The notes: generated by a model not told the origin, from the letters alone. Positions 41,907-55,527 are shown, numbered from the stretch's first letter. The stretch is DNA of 64,000 bases from Pseudocercospora fijiensis CIRAD86 (GCF_000340215.1 NW_006921535.1:2851663-2915662), one strand, 5' to 3'. Program-made: numbers and translations.

Positions 41907-42785
41907 TCATGTAATCTCGACTGCTGGCTTGTCTTCGTCAAAGTCTGATGTACTCAACACTGCCTGCTTCTGCGGCACCCACTCTCCCTTCTCTGGATCG
42001 AATCTGTGATGGTCGTGATAGATGTCTGATAGTGCTTGATCGCCGTATTCTTCGATCAGAATGTCGGCATATGAGTACGGAATCCAAGCTGGCATTGACT
42101 CGAAGACACCTTCTCTCAGCGGATAGATGTCATCGTATAGGTAGTGATGTCGGTCCTTTACCATCATCGACTCGTCGTTGCCCTCAGCAGTGGCGGTATC
42201 ATTGTGCCGCAGTGTTGTGATGTCGATGAACAGACCGATATCTGTATCAATCCACCGAGCATCGATGCGGTTTTCTTTGTCGATGTCGCCTTCGAAGCAG
42301 TGAGGATTGACTTCCAACATATACTTCCTCGCCGTGTTTGTCCCGGGGATCTTGAAATGATGCATACTCATGTTGTAGTATCGAGCAAGAAGCTCTATGG
42401 AAGTCTCGGATACCATGACATCGATGTCAGAGTCCCAGGGCATTACCCGTCGATTCCAGTACCAGCCCAAGAGCGTTCCGTGCATTAACCACGACTCCGC
42501 TCCAATCTCGTTCATGGTCGTCAAATACGTCTGCACCAATGAGCTCAGGTGTTCTTGTTTTTCGTAATATTTTAATGGCCGATCAGCAAACCGTCCATCG
42601 TAGTGTTGATCGAACGTTGATTCGTGGAAGTACTTGGTCTGTTTGTGCCATTCTGCCTCGATGTAAGGTCGTGTGAGTCGGGTCCTAACGCTGTCGAAAT
42701 CCGCATCGCGCCTGTTCAGTGGAGATGCTCCTGTCCATTCTAGTGACATAATAGACCATATCAAATGACTCGAAAGGATTTTCAT
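41907..42785 (-). CDS. LicD-family (Mnn4/fukutin-like) secreted or lumenal protein
   Basis: Start at ATG 42785 gives 292 aa beginning MKILSSHLIWSIMSLEWTGA, a short signal-like segment; the open frame extends upstream but without another ATG. The LicD core is clear: SLVQTYLTTMNEIGAESWLM, HGTLLGWYWNRRVMPW, the metal-binding DSDID (residues about 118-122), DTDIGLFIDIT and the C-terminal IPYSYADILIEEYG. In fungi such proteins relate to Mnn4, a positive regulator of mannosylphosphate transfer to glycans, and to fukutin/FKRP-type transferases. Expected site is the secretory pathway. Whether it is a transferase or a regulator cannot be told. Confidence 0.85.
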   Translation of the reverse strand: MKILSSHLIWSIMSLEWTGASPLNRRDADFDSVRTRLTRPYIEAEWHKQTKYFHESTFDQHYDGRFADRPLKYYEKQEHLSSLVQTYLTTMNEIGAESWLMHGTLLGWYWNRRVMPWDSDIDVMVSETSIELLARYYNMSMHHFKIPGTNTARKYMLEVNPHCFEGDIDKENRIDARWIDTDIGLFIDITTLRHNDTATAEGNDESMMVKDRHHYLYDDIYPLREGVFESMPAWIPYSYADILIEEYGDQALSDIYHDHHRFDPEKGEWVPQKQAVLSTSDFDEDKPAVEIT

Positions 42786-44459
42786 ATCAAAGTCCAGTTT
42801 AAATTCAGAGCCAGCCGAGATCCCAGAAATACGCCGAGCCAGAATTTGTTCCAAAGTGCAAGAGCGTGCGATGTTCTGAGTTTATGCTACGACCTAACCC
42901 CTTGTGCAATGGTTCAATAAAATACTCGTCCAGAGACAATGCTTACGTCCAGAAAGCAATCCGTGCAAAAGTCCAGATAACCACACGGGTATCGCTTGGC
43001 CGCGTAAGGTCAACACGTAGTACCAAGGTCAAGGGTCAGGCAGGAATCTTGATTGCGCGTTCCAGTGTCGAGAAAAGCGTGGTCTGAAACTCCAGGTCCT
43101 GTTTTTGTGCCACTAGAATACCTAGGTAGTCCACAGGAGCCTCAGACGATCAAGGGCTGCTGGCGTATCGGAATGTGACGAGTGAAATAAAGTGGAAGAC
43201 TGTGATACTTCCAGACGAATGATTAGAACCTATGCAGGCGCGCCTCCCGATGCAATGATAGAGCAGCGGTGGATGATGCTCGTGCGCCGAGGGAAGATCT
43301 TGTAGAGAGCTTTACTTACGTCAGCGACACGCGAGAAAGCTTGGCAGAAGCAAGCTTCCCTTCTGCCAGTCTACGCCTCAACATTCCATACGCATACCAA
43401 TTCCTGTCACTGTCACTGATTCATTCAATTGGGATTTCACGAGCAAGCTTGTGCCCACGCAATTCGCACGTTCATCCAATCCGAAGCTACCAGGTCTAAT
43501 CGATCCCTTCTGTGGTGCTCCCACCAGAACTCTTTTGGTCCTCTGCGTGGTCCAGAATGCTTGTTTATCTGACTTGCGTGCTGCTGGACAGTGCTTACAC
43601 GCAAGCTCGTATCATGGCGTTTGTTGCGCCGGTCTTGGCGCGGTAGAATAACTACGTTGACCACTTCAATGATGCCTTCGAGATCGTCTGCTTTCTCCAC
43701 GGCCAGTGCCAAAGGACATACCCCATCACCACAGCTGCATCGTCCCAATCTTCTTCATGCTCTTTCGGTAGTTCCTTCGAAGGCGCGGCTTGGTCTGTAA
43801 TGCCCGCGATCTGAAGGCGTCAGTACTCTTGAAGAGCTCTCGGACGCTCTCGCGCGAGGGTGAAGAATGTCCATAGAATATTAGCTGTACTGTCTGTCTG
43901 TGGTCGACCGTTTGATGCGTCTGGATCGTGTCCCTTTTCGCGCAGAGCTGTCTTTTGCAGATGAGGACGCTTGACCTTCTGTGCTCTACTGGAACGGTTC
44001 TTGCAATCCAATGCCAACATCTGCCTCAACTCTTGGGAGCGTGTTTCAGGTCGACCACGCACGATAACGAGTGAGCCCCGGCTCAGCCCGTCCGGTATTG
44101 GCGACTTCGGCGTGTTCGGAGAGTGCTTCACGACAACTTTGCCTCTCGGCCTGCGTTCGAAGTTCAAAGTATGCGATGCAAAATGCCAGAGGAGGGTCTG
44201 CGACGATCAACATCTTGCCGCGCTGCTTCTGGTCGGGGCCTGTGTCTGCGAGGACACCTGGATAGCCAGATAGGGCAACTGCATGCGGGCGGCGTGAAGG
44301 AAAGCGCTCGCCTTGTTGGGTAGATCTTGCGCCTTTCGCCGGGGAGCTCCTGTGATATATACAATTGACCGCCGTTTGGAACGACGAATATCGGATACAA
44401 TTGAACACCTGGAAGACCGAAGAACGACAGTGCCCTCCACAGGACAGAGTGTCGGCAAG
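42786..44459. other. Intergenic, divergent upstream regions
   Basis: 1.7 kb between the divergent LicD-family and amidase genes. Several short open frames exist on both strands but none shows a recognisable motif, so I call no gene here. Confidence 0.45.
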
Positions 44460-46359
44460 ATGCTCCCTCCCTTCGATTACTTCGAGCATCGCGCGGCATG
44501 GTAAGAGATACCCTCCCATGAGCTCCCCACATCCCACGCGGGCATGATGGCTGGACAGACAGAACGGGGATGTGCATCTCGGTCTATTCGATCATTGTCG
44601 CCATGCCCTCTGTGCTTCGATGTCATTTGCATCTATCTCAACACACACTCTCGACATTGAGTGACTGCTAACTCAGCGCAGTAAGAGAAAACAAGATGAG
44701 CGTGCCAGCCGTATTGCAACCCTACCAAAGCCCTACCTTCTACCGATTTCGCCTGACGACAAGGCGATATACGATGAACCGATCGATCAACTTGTCAAAG
44801 ATGTTCAGAACAATAGCGCCAAAGCCGTCGATGTCCTGCGAGCTTACGGCAAAGCCGCCGTGAGGGCTCAAGAGAAGACGAATTGCGTTACAGAGGTCAT
44901 GATCAAGGAGGCCGAAAGCTGGATAGAGAAGGGAGATATCAACCTTAAAGGTCCGCTGGCCGGCATACCCGTCAGTCTCAAAGACAGTATTGTCGTGGGC
45001 GGCTTCGACACGTCTGTTGGCTACTCCTGCAAGACTGGAAAGCCATACGCAGCAGATGGCGCTGTTGTCCGTCTCCTCAAGGATGCTGGAGCCGTGCCAT
45101 TTGTCAAGACTGCGCTGCCTATAACTTTGCTGAGTTTTGAGAGCTTCAATGATGTCTGGGGCAGAGCATTGAACCCACACAACGGGAAGTATTCACCAGG
45201 TGGTAGCACTGGTGGAGAGGGCGCCATTCTGGCCTTCGGTGGTAGCAGAATCGGTGTTGGCTCTGATGTTGCAGGCTCTGTCCGAGCTCCGGCTCACTTC
45301 TCTGGCTGCTACTCACTCCGCTGTAGCACTGGACGGTGGCCCAAGCATGGAGTAGACACTTCAATGCCTGGTCAAGAAGGAATTCCCTCCGTGTTCTCGC
45401 CCATGGCACGCACCCTTCTCGACCTCACCTACTTCACACGTTCGATCATTCAAATGCAGCCCTGGAAGTACGATCAATCTGTTCATCCGCTCGCTTGGCG
45501 ATCTGATGTCGAAGAGACCTTTTCGTCCAAGAAGCTGAAGGTAGGTATCATGCGAACGGACCAAGTCGTCGATCCAGCTCCTGCTTGCGCCCGAGCCCTG
45601 AACACAGCCGCGGATGCCCTGAAGGCGCAAGGGCACGAAGTCTTTGACGTGGTTCCGCCAAGTCCATATGAGGCCATGGTCATTGCAAGCAATCTACTCA
45701 ACGCCGACGGCACCAAAATGTTTCGCTCCTTCTTCCGCACCGGCGAGTCTGATGATGCAGGCGCACGCGAGTTCGGCAGATACATGCGGCTCCCACGTTT
45801 CATTAAATGGTTCTACTGGGCATACGTGAAGTACATCAAGAGGGACGACATCTGGGCTGGTCTGCTGGAGCACTGGCACGCGAAATCGGCATTCGAGAAC
45901 TGGCAGTGGGTTGCTAAGCGCGAGCTCTACAAGGCTAATTTCCATGCGTGGTGGAACACTTTTGGCGACAAGGGCGATGGCATGGACTTCCTCTTGACGC
46001 CGCCAAATGCTACGCCGGCTGTGCCACACAATGGCATGAAAGAAGCATCGGCCTCTTGTGGATATACTTTCCTGTTCAATCTTCTGGACTACGCTTGCGG
46101 CATTGTGCCTGTCACACACGTCGATCCAAGCAAAGACATGCTTTCGCCGAGCGTCAAGATCAACCGAATGAATGGCGTCGCTCGTGGCGCATACAAGCAC
46201 TACGACGCCGTCAAAATGGCCGGACTCCCGGTTGCAGTGCAGCTTGTTGGAAGGCGTCTTGAAGAGGAAAAAGTACTTGCTGGCATGAAGCAGTTAGAGG
46301 ACTCTTTAGAGGCGCGCGGCCAGAAGTATCAACTGCTCAAAGGATATGAGCTGGACTAG
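44460..46359 (+). CDS. Amidase-signature hydrolase (FAAH-like)
   Basis: Two exons, 44460-44500 and 44682-46359, 572 aa. Exon 1 encodes MLPPFDYFEHRAA; the 181-nt intron is GTAAGA..GCAG; exon 2 continues KRKQDERASRIATLPK, matching the usual N-terminus of fungal amidases, so a start inside exon 2 is rejected. The amidase signature carries the Ser-Ser-Lys triad: Lys114 in PVSLKDS, Ser189 in SPGGSTGGEGA, and nucleophile Ser213 in GVGSDVAGSVRAPA, with the same 24-residue spacing between the serines as in fatty acid amide hydrolase. Such enzymes cleave amides, often fatty-acid or aryl amides; the substrate here is not evident. No signal peptide, so likely intracellular or membrane-associated. Confidence 0.88.
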
Positions 46360-46898
46360 TTCTCGAAGTCCTCGTAGTTCAACAATGGTGTGATGCACCC
46401 AAATTACCTGCTGTCTGTTGCATTCTGGTCTAATAAGCAAGAATGTATCTCCGATGCCGATTAGCCGGACTCCTCATTTCCATGGCTTGAGGATTCGTGC
46501 TTTTCGAGTCTTGTGATTTTTCCGCCAGCGATCTTTTACCCGTGATAGCATCGGTGGTATCCCCAGGATTTCGTCTCGTCTTCCCTGCCACCTCCACGTT
46601 GTTTCTCCGCACTTGTGGGTGGATCGGTCTGGGGTTGGACGATGCAACCTCACCCTCATGCCTCATGCTGTGATCCTCGAATCAAGAGAGAGCGCAATTT
46701 GTGGTACTCTCCACCTCCCGGTGAGAGCTGAGCAAGGTTGTTCCGTGTGCACGGTTCCTGCAGAAGATTGAACTCTGAGTTTAATTCATAAAGCTGGGCA
46801 ATTTCCTTCCCTTTTGTTGCTGTGACTTCGCACTAGAAGCTTCCAAGTTAACACTGCACGCCTGACTTTCGGTGTGTGAGAGGAGCACCTTGTCTTTC
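46360..46898. other. Intergenic
   Basis: 3' flank of the amidase gene and promoter of the epimerase gene. No gene or RNA seen. Confidence 0.4.
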
Positions 46899-48265
46899 AT
46901 GATGCTGCAATCGATTGCAGCATTGCTCCTTGCAGCATCCACGGCCGTATACGCGGAAGGCAACTACGGTGGCAGCGCATCGCTTCCATTCCCGCCGTTT
47001 TCTGGAGACCCATTCAAAAAGTACGAGCTCAGTGCGAAGGGCATCAAGGCTTCATTCATCCCATATGGCGCACGTCTCACCAATCTATATGTGAACGACA
47101 AGCATGGACATATGCAGGACGTAGCTGTCGGCTACGATGAGGGCTCGCGATACCTGGAAGACTCAGAAACGAACCACACTTACTTCGGTTGCGTCAGTTG
47201 CCATCCTAGTTGCATTCTAGTGGTCAAGCTAACGTACATTAACAGGTCGTTGGACGTTACGCAAACAGGTAGATTTAATCTGGACCATTGCGTTGCACTT
47301 CTTTAGCACTGACTCTCGACAGAATCAAGAACGGCACTTTTACAGTCGACGGCCAGACCTCTCACATCCCTACGAACGAGCACGGAGGCGCAAATACCTT
47401 GCACGGTGGTAGCGTCGGCTATGACCAGCGTAATTGGACTGTTGCGAAAAAAACCGAAAGCAGCATCACTTTCTACCTCTACGACCAAGGCTACGAGGGC
47501 TTCCCAGGAGACGTTCTTAATGTCGCAACATTTACACTTGCAGACGACCAGTCATTCACCTCCAGGTTGGTCTCGATTCCATTCGACAAGGCCACACCGA
47601 TCATGCTCTCGCACCATATCTACTGGAACCTTGGAGCATTCGTAGACCAAGACGCTCTCACCATCTTGAACGATACCCTGTACATGCCGTATGCAGACCG
47701 GTATATCCAGACCGACGGCATCCTGGTTCCAAATGGAAATATTGCATTGACAAGCGGTACTGCCTTGGACTTCACCAAGCCCGGCACGATCCTTGGCGAC
47801 AACATCAAGAATGCCAAGGGATTCTGCGGCACCGGATGCACCGGAATCGACAATGCTTTCATCAACGACTTCCCGCCATATGCTGCACCCAAAGACCAGA
47901 CTAGGAATGTTCTCCAGATGTCCTCCCCAAGCACCGGCATCAAACTTGATATCGAGACGGATCAAGGAGGAATTCAGATCTACACCTGTGTCGGCCAGAA
48001 TGGCTCCATTCCAGTGAAGAAGGATCAACAGCACATCCAGGGCCAGACAACACACGTTGAGAAGTATGGCTGCATTGTCATCGAGACCCAGGACGTAAGT
48101 AAAGATCCGCTTTTGCGAGTGAATCAACACTGCTAATGATCCCGACAGTGGGTCGGTGCCATTAATTATCCACAGTGGGGCCGCGATCAATTTCAGATCT
48201 TTTCTCCAGCGACCGAGCCTGCGGTGAACTACGCGAAGTTCAAGTTCAGTGTTATCACCAGCTGA
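46899..48265 (+). CDS. Secreted aldose 1-epimerase (galactose mutarotase), four exons
   Basis: Exons 46899-47192, 47246-47268, 47323-48094 and 48149-48265 give 401 aa. The 23-nt exon 2 encodes VVGRYAN and completes the conserved stretch YFGCVVGRYANRIKNG. Signal peptide: MMLQSIAALLLAASTAVYA. Mutarotase motifs: GARLTNLYV near the N-terminus, NEHGGANTLHGG, SHHIYWNLG with the catalytic His, and the catalytic Glu in CIVIETQDWVGAINYPQWGR, where the last intron splits QD from WV. The enzyme interconverts alpha and beta anomers of aldoses such as galactose or glucose; with a signal peptide it probably acts outside the cell or in the secretory route. It is the last host gene before the satellite block. 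Confidence 0.93.
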
Positions 48266-48560
48266 AAAGATCATAAGATACCATGCGGATAATGAAGAGG
48301 ATGAGCATGAAGCATGATCGATGAAGCTTCGTAATCGAACCATAATGCATAGTAATCTTACATGACAGATGATCGACCAGATAAGTTCCAATTCCTGCAC
48401 ATACGAGCTCATCGTCACGCGTCAAAATGCAGAGTGTCACCTGCATACAGGACGCCGGTCCGGAACCACTTTTTTTTTCTGCTTTTCTATCATGCATAGG
48501 AAAGTTGAAGGATTCTTCCGTAGAGCAACTTCCTGTCAATAATATGACAACTCAACAAAA
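48266..48560. other. Intergenic, 3' flank of the epimerase gene
   Basis: Normal composition, no gene. The repeat block begins directly after it. Confidence 0.4.
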
Positions 48561-48565
48561 GTTGG

Positions 48566-48830
48566 GGCCCCTTTAGGCTTAGTGCGGCTCAAAACGACCG
48601 AAAAGCCGACTCTGATTGGTCGGCGGCGAGGAACTTCAAAATTTCTCGATTCTCGCGCGGTCCGGAGGGCGTAGGAGTCGCAGGATCGACTATAACGCTC
48701 CGGCGCCGCGATAGCAGTGTTTCCGAGGCCGTCTCCGTCGTTTACGCCTAATCCGGCGGCGTTTTTTGCTCGAGGCGGTATCGTTCGCGCCTAATCCGGC
48801 GGTATTTACTCGGAGCGGTAGGCTCGAAAG
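48566..48830 (+). repeat. Satellite leader, copy A
   Basis: ~265 bp GC-rich segment starting GGGGCCCCTTTAGGCTTAGT, with GCCGACTCTGATTGGTCGGC and CTCCGGCGCCGCGATAGCAG inside. Little RIP. Nearly the same sequence recurs at 55528-55773 and, strongly RIP'd, at 53847-54105. Confidence 0.85.
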
Positions 48831-51800
48831 GCTTATCCTACGCGTTCCGGATAGTACTACTCGCTATAGGCGTTTTATAGGGTACTTATAGTAGGCGTTA
48901 GATAAGGTACTCGCTATAAATAGTTCGAATCCTATTTAACTATAGGCGTTTTTAGATAGAATTTGCTATAAGCGTTTCGGGTAGCACTACTCGCTATAGC
49001 TATCTCGGACAGTTACCGCTATAAGCGTTTCGAATATTACTACTTAGTACTCGCTATAAGCGTTTTTAGTGGTATTTACTATAAGCGTTTCGGATTAGAC
49101 TTGCTATAAGTATTCTAAATAGGACTTACTATAGGTATTTTAGATAGTCCTACTTGCTATAAGCGTTCTTAATAGTACTTGCTATTTGCGTTCTGAATTA
49201 GACTTACTATACGCGTTCCGGATAAGACTTAGTATAAGCGTTTCGGATTAGAATTGCTATATAGTGCGTTCCAAATGAAACTTAGTATAGGCGTTATAGA
49301 CAGTAGTACTAACTGTTAGCGCTCCGGATTAGAGTTATTAGACTTACTATACGCGTTCTAAATAGTACTTAGTATTATAAGCGTTCTGAATTAGACCTAT
49401 TATAGGCGTTATAGATAATAGTTAGCTTATCCTACGCGTTTCGGATAGTACTACTCGCTATAGATATTCTATAGAGTACTCGCTATAGGCGTTATATAGG
49501 GTACTCGCTACAGATAGTTCGAATACTATTTAACTATAGGCGTTTTAGATAGTATTTGCTATAAGCGTTCCGGATAGTACTACTCGCTATAGGCCTTCCG
49601 GATAGTGCTTCGTATAAGTATTTAGTTTCGGATTAGACTTAGACTTACTTTATACATTCCGGATAAGACGTTCTATAAGCGTTTCAGATTAGACTTGCTA
49701 TACGCCTTCCGGTTTATACTATACTAAGCGTGTAAAATAAGGCTTGTCCTACGCGTTCCGGATAGTACTACTCGCTATAGATATTCTATAGAGCACTCGC
49801 TACAGGCGCCCTATAGGATACTCGTAGTAGGCGTTATATAGGGTACTTACTATAGGTAGTTCGAATACTATTTCCTATAGGCGTTTGAAATAGTATTTAC
49901 TATAAGCGTTTCGGATATAATATAGTACTTCGTGCTATAAGTATTCTAAATAGTACTTACTATAGGCACTTTAGGTAGTACCGCTTGCTATAAGCGTGCT
50001 TAAATTTTAATAGTACTTGCTATTAGCGTTGCGAATTAGACTTGCTATATACGTTCCGGATAGTGCTTACGCTACGCGTTCCGGATTAGACTTAGTAGAA
50101 GCGTTCCGGATTAGAATTACTATATAGCGCGTTTTAAATAAAACTTAGTATAGGCGCTATAGATAGTAGTACTAACTGTTAGCGCTCCGGATTAGACTTA
50201 CTATATACGTTCCAAATAGTACTTAGGATTATAAGTGTTCTAAATTGAAATTCCTATATTTATAGAGTACTCGTAGTAGGCGTTATATAGGGTACTCGCT
50301 ATAGGTAGTTCGAATACTGTTTAGCTTTAGGCGTTTTAGATAGTCTTTACTATAGGCGATCCGGATAGTACTGCTCGCTATAGATATCTTAAATAGTTAC
50401 CGCTATAAGCGTTTCGAATGTTACTACTCGCTATAAGCGTTTTTAGTAGTATTTACTATAAGCGCTTCCGATATAACTTGCTATTAGTATTCTAAACAGT
50501 ACTTACTATAGGTATTTTAGATAGTACTACTTGCTATAAGCGTTCTTAGCAGTACTTCGGATTAGACTTGCTATACGCGTTCCGGTTTATATCGGACTAA
50601 CTATACTAAGCGTTTAAAATAAGGCTTGTCCTACGCGTTCCGGACAGTACTACTTGCTATAGGTATTCTATAGAGTGCTCGCTATAGGCGTTCTCTAAGG
50701 TACTCGTAGCAGGCGTTATATAGGGTACTCGCTATAGGTAGTTAAAATACTGTTTGCTATAGGCGTTTTAGATAGTGTTTGCTGTAAGCGTTCCGGATAG
50801 TACTACTTGCTATAGATATCTCGGATGATATAGTTACCGCTATAAGCGTTTCGAATATTACTACTCGCTATAAGCGCTTTTAGTAGTATTTGCTATAGGC
50901 GTTTCGGATTAGACTTGCTATACGTATTCTAAATAGCACTTGCTATAGGTACTTTAGATAGTCCTACTTGCTATAAGCGTTCTTAGTAGTACTTGCTATT
51001 AGCGTTCCGGATAGTCTTACTCTACGCGTTTCGGATAAGACTTAGTATAGGCATTTCGGATTAGAATTGCTATATAGCGCGTTTTAAATAGACCTTCGTG
51101 TTCTAAATAGTACTTAGTATTATAGGCGTTCTAAATTAGACTTTTTATAGGCGTTATAGATAATAGTTAGCTTATCCTACGCCTTCCGGATAGTGCTACT
51201 CGCTACAGATATTCTATAGAGTACTCGCTATAGGCGTTTTGTAGGGTACTCGTAGTAGGCGTTATATAAGGTACTCGCTATAAATAGTTCGAATACTATT
51301 TAGCTATAGCCAGCCTATAGGCGTTCCAGATAGTGTTTGCTATAAGCGTTCCGGACAGTATTACAGTACTACTCGCTATAGGCCTTCCGGGTAGTACTTA
51401 ATATAGGCATTTGGTTTCGGATTAGACTTAGACTTACTCTATATATTCCGGATAGGACTTTCTATAGGTATTTTAGATTAGACCCGCTATACGCGTTCCG
51501 GTTTATATAGGCCTAAATATACTAAGCGTTTAAAATAAGGCTTATCCTACGCGTTCCGGATAGTACTACTCGCTATAGGTATCCTATAGAGTACTCGCTA
51601 TAGGCGTTTTATAAGGTACTCGTAGTAGGCGTTATATAGGGTACTCGCTATAAATAGTTCGAATACTATTAAACTATAGGCGTTTTAGATAGTATTTGCT
51701 ATAGGCATTCCGGATAGTACTACTCGCTATAGATATCTTAGACGGTTGCCGCTATAAGCGTTTCGAATATTACTACTCGCTATAATCGGGTTTAGTAGTA

Positions 51801-53846
51801 TTTACTATAAGCGTTTCGGATATAACTTGCTATAAGTATTCTAAATAGTACTTACTATAGGTAATTTAATAGTACTACTTGCTATAAGCGTTCTTAATAG
51901 TACTTGCTATTAGCGCTCCGGATTGGACTTACTATACGCAATCCGGATAGTACTACTCGCTATAAGCCTTCCGGATAGTACTTAATATAAGTATTTAGTT
52001 TCGGATTAGACTTAGATAGTTAGACTTGCTCTATATATTTCAGATAAGACTTTCTATAAGCGTTTCGGATTAGACTTGCTATACGCGTACCGGTTTATAT
52101 AGAACTAACTATACTAAGCGTTTAAAATAAGGCCTGTCCTACGCGTTCCGGATAGTACTACTGCTATAGATATACCGTATTATATAGAGTGCTCGCTATA
52201 GGCGTTTTATAAGGTACTCGTAGTAGGTGCTATACAGGCTACTCGCTCTAAGTAGTTCGAATGCTGTTTGCTATAGGCGTTTTAGATAGTATTTGCTATA
52301 AGCGTTCCGGATAGTACTACTCGCTATAGGCCTTCCGGGTAGTACTTAGTATAAGTACTTAGTCTTAGATTGGACTTCGACTTACTTTATATATTCCGGA
52401 TAAGACTTTCTATAAGCGTTTCGGATTAGACTTGCGTATAGTATACGCCTTCCGGTTTATATCGGACTAACTATACTAAGCGTTTAAAATAAGGCTTGTC
52501 CTACGCGTTCCGGATAGTACTACTCGCTATAGATATCTTAGATAGTTACCGCTATAGGCGTTTCGAGTATTACTACTCGCTATAGGCGTTTTTAGTAGTA
52601 TTTACTATAAGCGTTTCGGATATAACTTGCTCTAAGTATTATAAATAGTACTTACTATAGGTATTTTAGAAAGTACTACTTACTATAAGCGTTCGTAATA
52701 GTACTTACTATTACCGTTCTAAATTAGACCTACTATACGCGTTCCGGATAGTACTTACTCTACGCGTTCCGGATAAGACTTAGTATAAGCGTTTCGGATT
52801 AGAATTACTATATAGCGCGTTCTAAATAAAACTTAGTATAGGCGTTACAGATAGTAGTACTAATAGGTAGCGCTCCGGATTAGACTTACTATACGCCTTC
52901 TTAATAGTACTTAGTATTGTAAGCGTTCTAAATTAGACCTATTATAGGCGTTATAGATAATAGTTAGCTTATCCTACGCGTTCCGGATAGTACTACTCGC
53001 TATAGATATTCTATAGAGTACTCGTAGTAGGCGTTATATAGGCCCTATAGGGTATTCGCTATAAATAGTTCGAATGCTATTTAACTATAGGCGTTTTAGA
53101 TAGTATTTGCTATAAGCGTTCCGGATAGTACTACTCGCTATAGGCCTTCCGGATAGTGCTTAGTACAAGTATTTAGTTTCGGATTAGACTTAGTCTTACT
53201 TTATACATTCCGGATAAGACTTTCTATAAGCGTTTCGGATTAGACTTGCGTATAGTATACGCCTTCCGGTTTATATCGGACTAACTATACTAAGCGTTTA
53301 AAATAAGGCTTGTCCTACGCGTTCTATATAGTACTACTCGCTATAGGTATTCTATAGAGTACTCGCTATAGGCGTCTTTAGTAGTATTTTCTATAGGTGT
53401 TTCGGATATAACTTGCTATAGGTATTCTAAATAGCACTTACTATAGGTATTTTAGATAGTCCTGCTTGCTATAGGCGTTCTTAGTAGTACCTGCTATTAG
53501 CGTTCCGAATTAGACTTACTATACGCGTTCCGGATAGTATCTACTCTACGCGTTTCGGATAAGACTTAGTATAGGCGTTTCGGATTAGAATTGCTATATA
53601 GCGCGTTCTAAATAGAACTTAGTATAAGCGTTATAGATAGTAGTACTAACTATTAGCGCTCCGGATTAGACTTGCTATACGCGTTCCGAATAGTACTTAC
53701 TAAGTTACTATTATAAACGTTCTAAATCAGACTTTCTATAGGCGTTATAGATAGTAGTTAGCTTGTCCTACGCGTTCCGGATAGTACTACTCGCTATAGG
53801 TATTCTATAGAGTACTCGCTATAGGCGTTTTATAGGGTACTTACGG
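48831..53846 (+). repeat. Degenerate satellite array 1 (~5 kb)
   Basis: Hundreds of ~25-35-bp subunits around GCGTTCCGGATAGTACTACT plus CGCTATAG, grouped in higher-order blocks. A marker string GTTTAAAATAAGGC recurs near 49.73, 50.61, 51.53, 52.13, 52.49 and 53.30 kb, so block length varies from about 0.36 to 0.93 kb. CpA/TpG are rare and TTGC/TTAC variants alternate, as RIP would produce. No coding frame. Confidence 0.85.
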
Positions 53847-54105
53847 CCCCTTTAGGCTTACTACGGCTTAAAATAAGCTAAAAGCCGACTCTACTTAGCT
53901 ATAGCCGAGGAACTTTAAAATTTCTTAGTTTACGAGCGGTTCGGAGATTATAGGAGTCGTAGTATATAGTTCGTAAGCGGTTCGGAGATTGTAGGAGTCG
54001 TAGTATATATCGTAAGGCTACGATAGTATTATTTCCGATGCTATATCGGTCGTTTATACCTAATCCGGCGGTATTTGCTCGAGGCGGTATACTCGAAAGG
54101 CTTAG
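53847..54105 (+). repeat. Satellite leader, copy B (RIP'd)
   Basis: Starts GGCCCCTTTAGGCTTACTAC and follows copy A base by base with many CpA-to-TpA type changes. An internal CGGTTCGGAGATT segment is duplicated. Confidence 0.8.
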
Positions 54106-55527
54106 CCTACGCGTTTCGGATAGTACTACTCGCTATAGATATTCTATAGAGTACTCGCTATAGGCGCTTTACAAGGTACTCGCAGTAGGCGTTATATAAG
54201 GTACTCGCTATAAGTAGTTCGAATACTATTTAGTAACTATAGGCGTTTTAGATAGTATCTACTATAAGCGTTCCGGAAAGTACTACTCGCTAAAGATATC
54301 TCGGATAATTATCGCTATAAGCGTTTCGAATATTACTACTCGCTATAAGCGTTTTTAGCAGTATTTGCTATAGGCGTTTCGGGCGTTTTGGATTAGACTT
54401 ACTATAGGTATTCTAAATAGCACTTGCTATAGGTATTTTAGATAGTACTACTTGCTTTAAGCGTTCTTAGTAGTACTTACTATTAGCGTTCCGAATTAGA
54501 CTTGCTATATACGTTCCGGATAGTACTTACTCTACGCGTTCCGGATAAGACTTGGTGTAAGCGTTTCGGATTAGAATTGCTATATAGCGCGTTCTAAATA
54601 GAACTTAGTATAGGCGTTTTAGATAGTAGTGCTAACTGTTAGCGCTCTGGATTAGACTTACTATACGCGTTCCGAATAGTACTTACTATTATAAGTGCTC
54701 TAAGTTAGCCTTACTATAGGCGTTGTTAGTAATAGTTAGCTTATTCTACGCGTTCCGGATAGTACTGCTCGCTATAGATGTTCTATAGAGTACTCGCTAT
54801 AGGCGTTCTATAGGGTACTTAGAGTAGGCGTTATATAGGGTACTCGCTATAGATAGTTCGAATGCTGTTTAACTATAGGCGTTTTAGATAGTACTTACTA
54901 TAAGCGTTCCGGATAGTGCTGCTCGCTATAGTCTTAGCCTATAGGCCTTCCGGATAGTACTTAATATAAGTATTTAGTTTCGGATTAGACTTAGACTTAA
55001 TTTATACATTCTAGATAAGACTTTCTATAAGCGTTTTAGATTAGACTTGGTGTACGCGTTCCGGTTTATATAGGACTAACTATACTAAGCGTTTAAAATA
55101 AGGCTTGTCCTACCGACTCCTACGCGTTCCGTATAGTACTACTCGCTATAGGTGTTCTATAGAGTGCTCGCTATAGGCGTTTTATAAGGTACACGTAGTA
55201 GGCGTTATATAGGGTGTCCGCTAAAAGTAGTTCTAATGCTATTTACTATAGCCTATAGGCGTTTTAGATAGTATTTGCTATAGGCGTTCCGGATAGTGCT
55301 ACTCGCTATAGATATCTCGGATAGTTACCGCTATAAGCGTTTCGAATAATACTACTCGCTATAAGCGTTTTTAGTAGCATTTACTATAGGCGTTTCAGAT
55401 ATAACTTGCTATAAGTATTCTAAATAGTACTTACTATAGGTATTTTAGAAAGTACTACTTGCTATAGGCGTTCTTAGTAGTACTTACTATTAGCGTTCTA
55501 TTTTAGACTTACTATACGCGTTTCGGA
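54106..55527 (+). repeat. Degenerate satellite array 2 (~1.4 kb)
   Basis: Same subunits and marker strings as array 1 (for example near 55.09 kb), beginning right after leader B and ending at leader C. Confidence 0.8.

Noticed and set aside
43820..44577. Minus-strand frames upstream of the amidase gene
   Set aside because: Basic, motif-free products overlapping exon 1 of the amidase and its promoter; nothing supports coding.
48831..55527. CRISPR-like array
   Set aside because: Short repeated units are present, but they are degenerate, have no unique spacers and lie in a eukaryotic genome.
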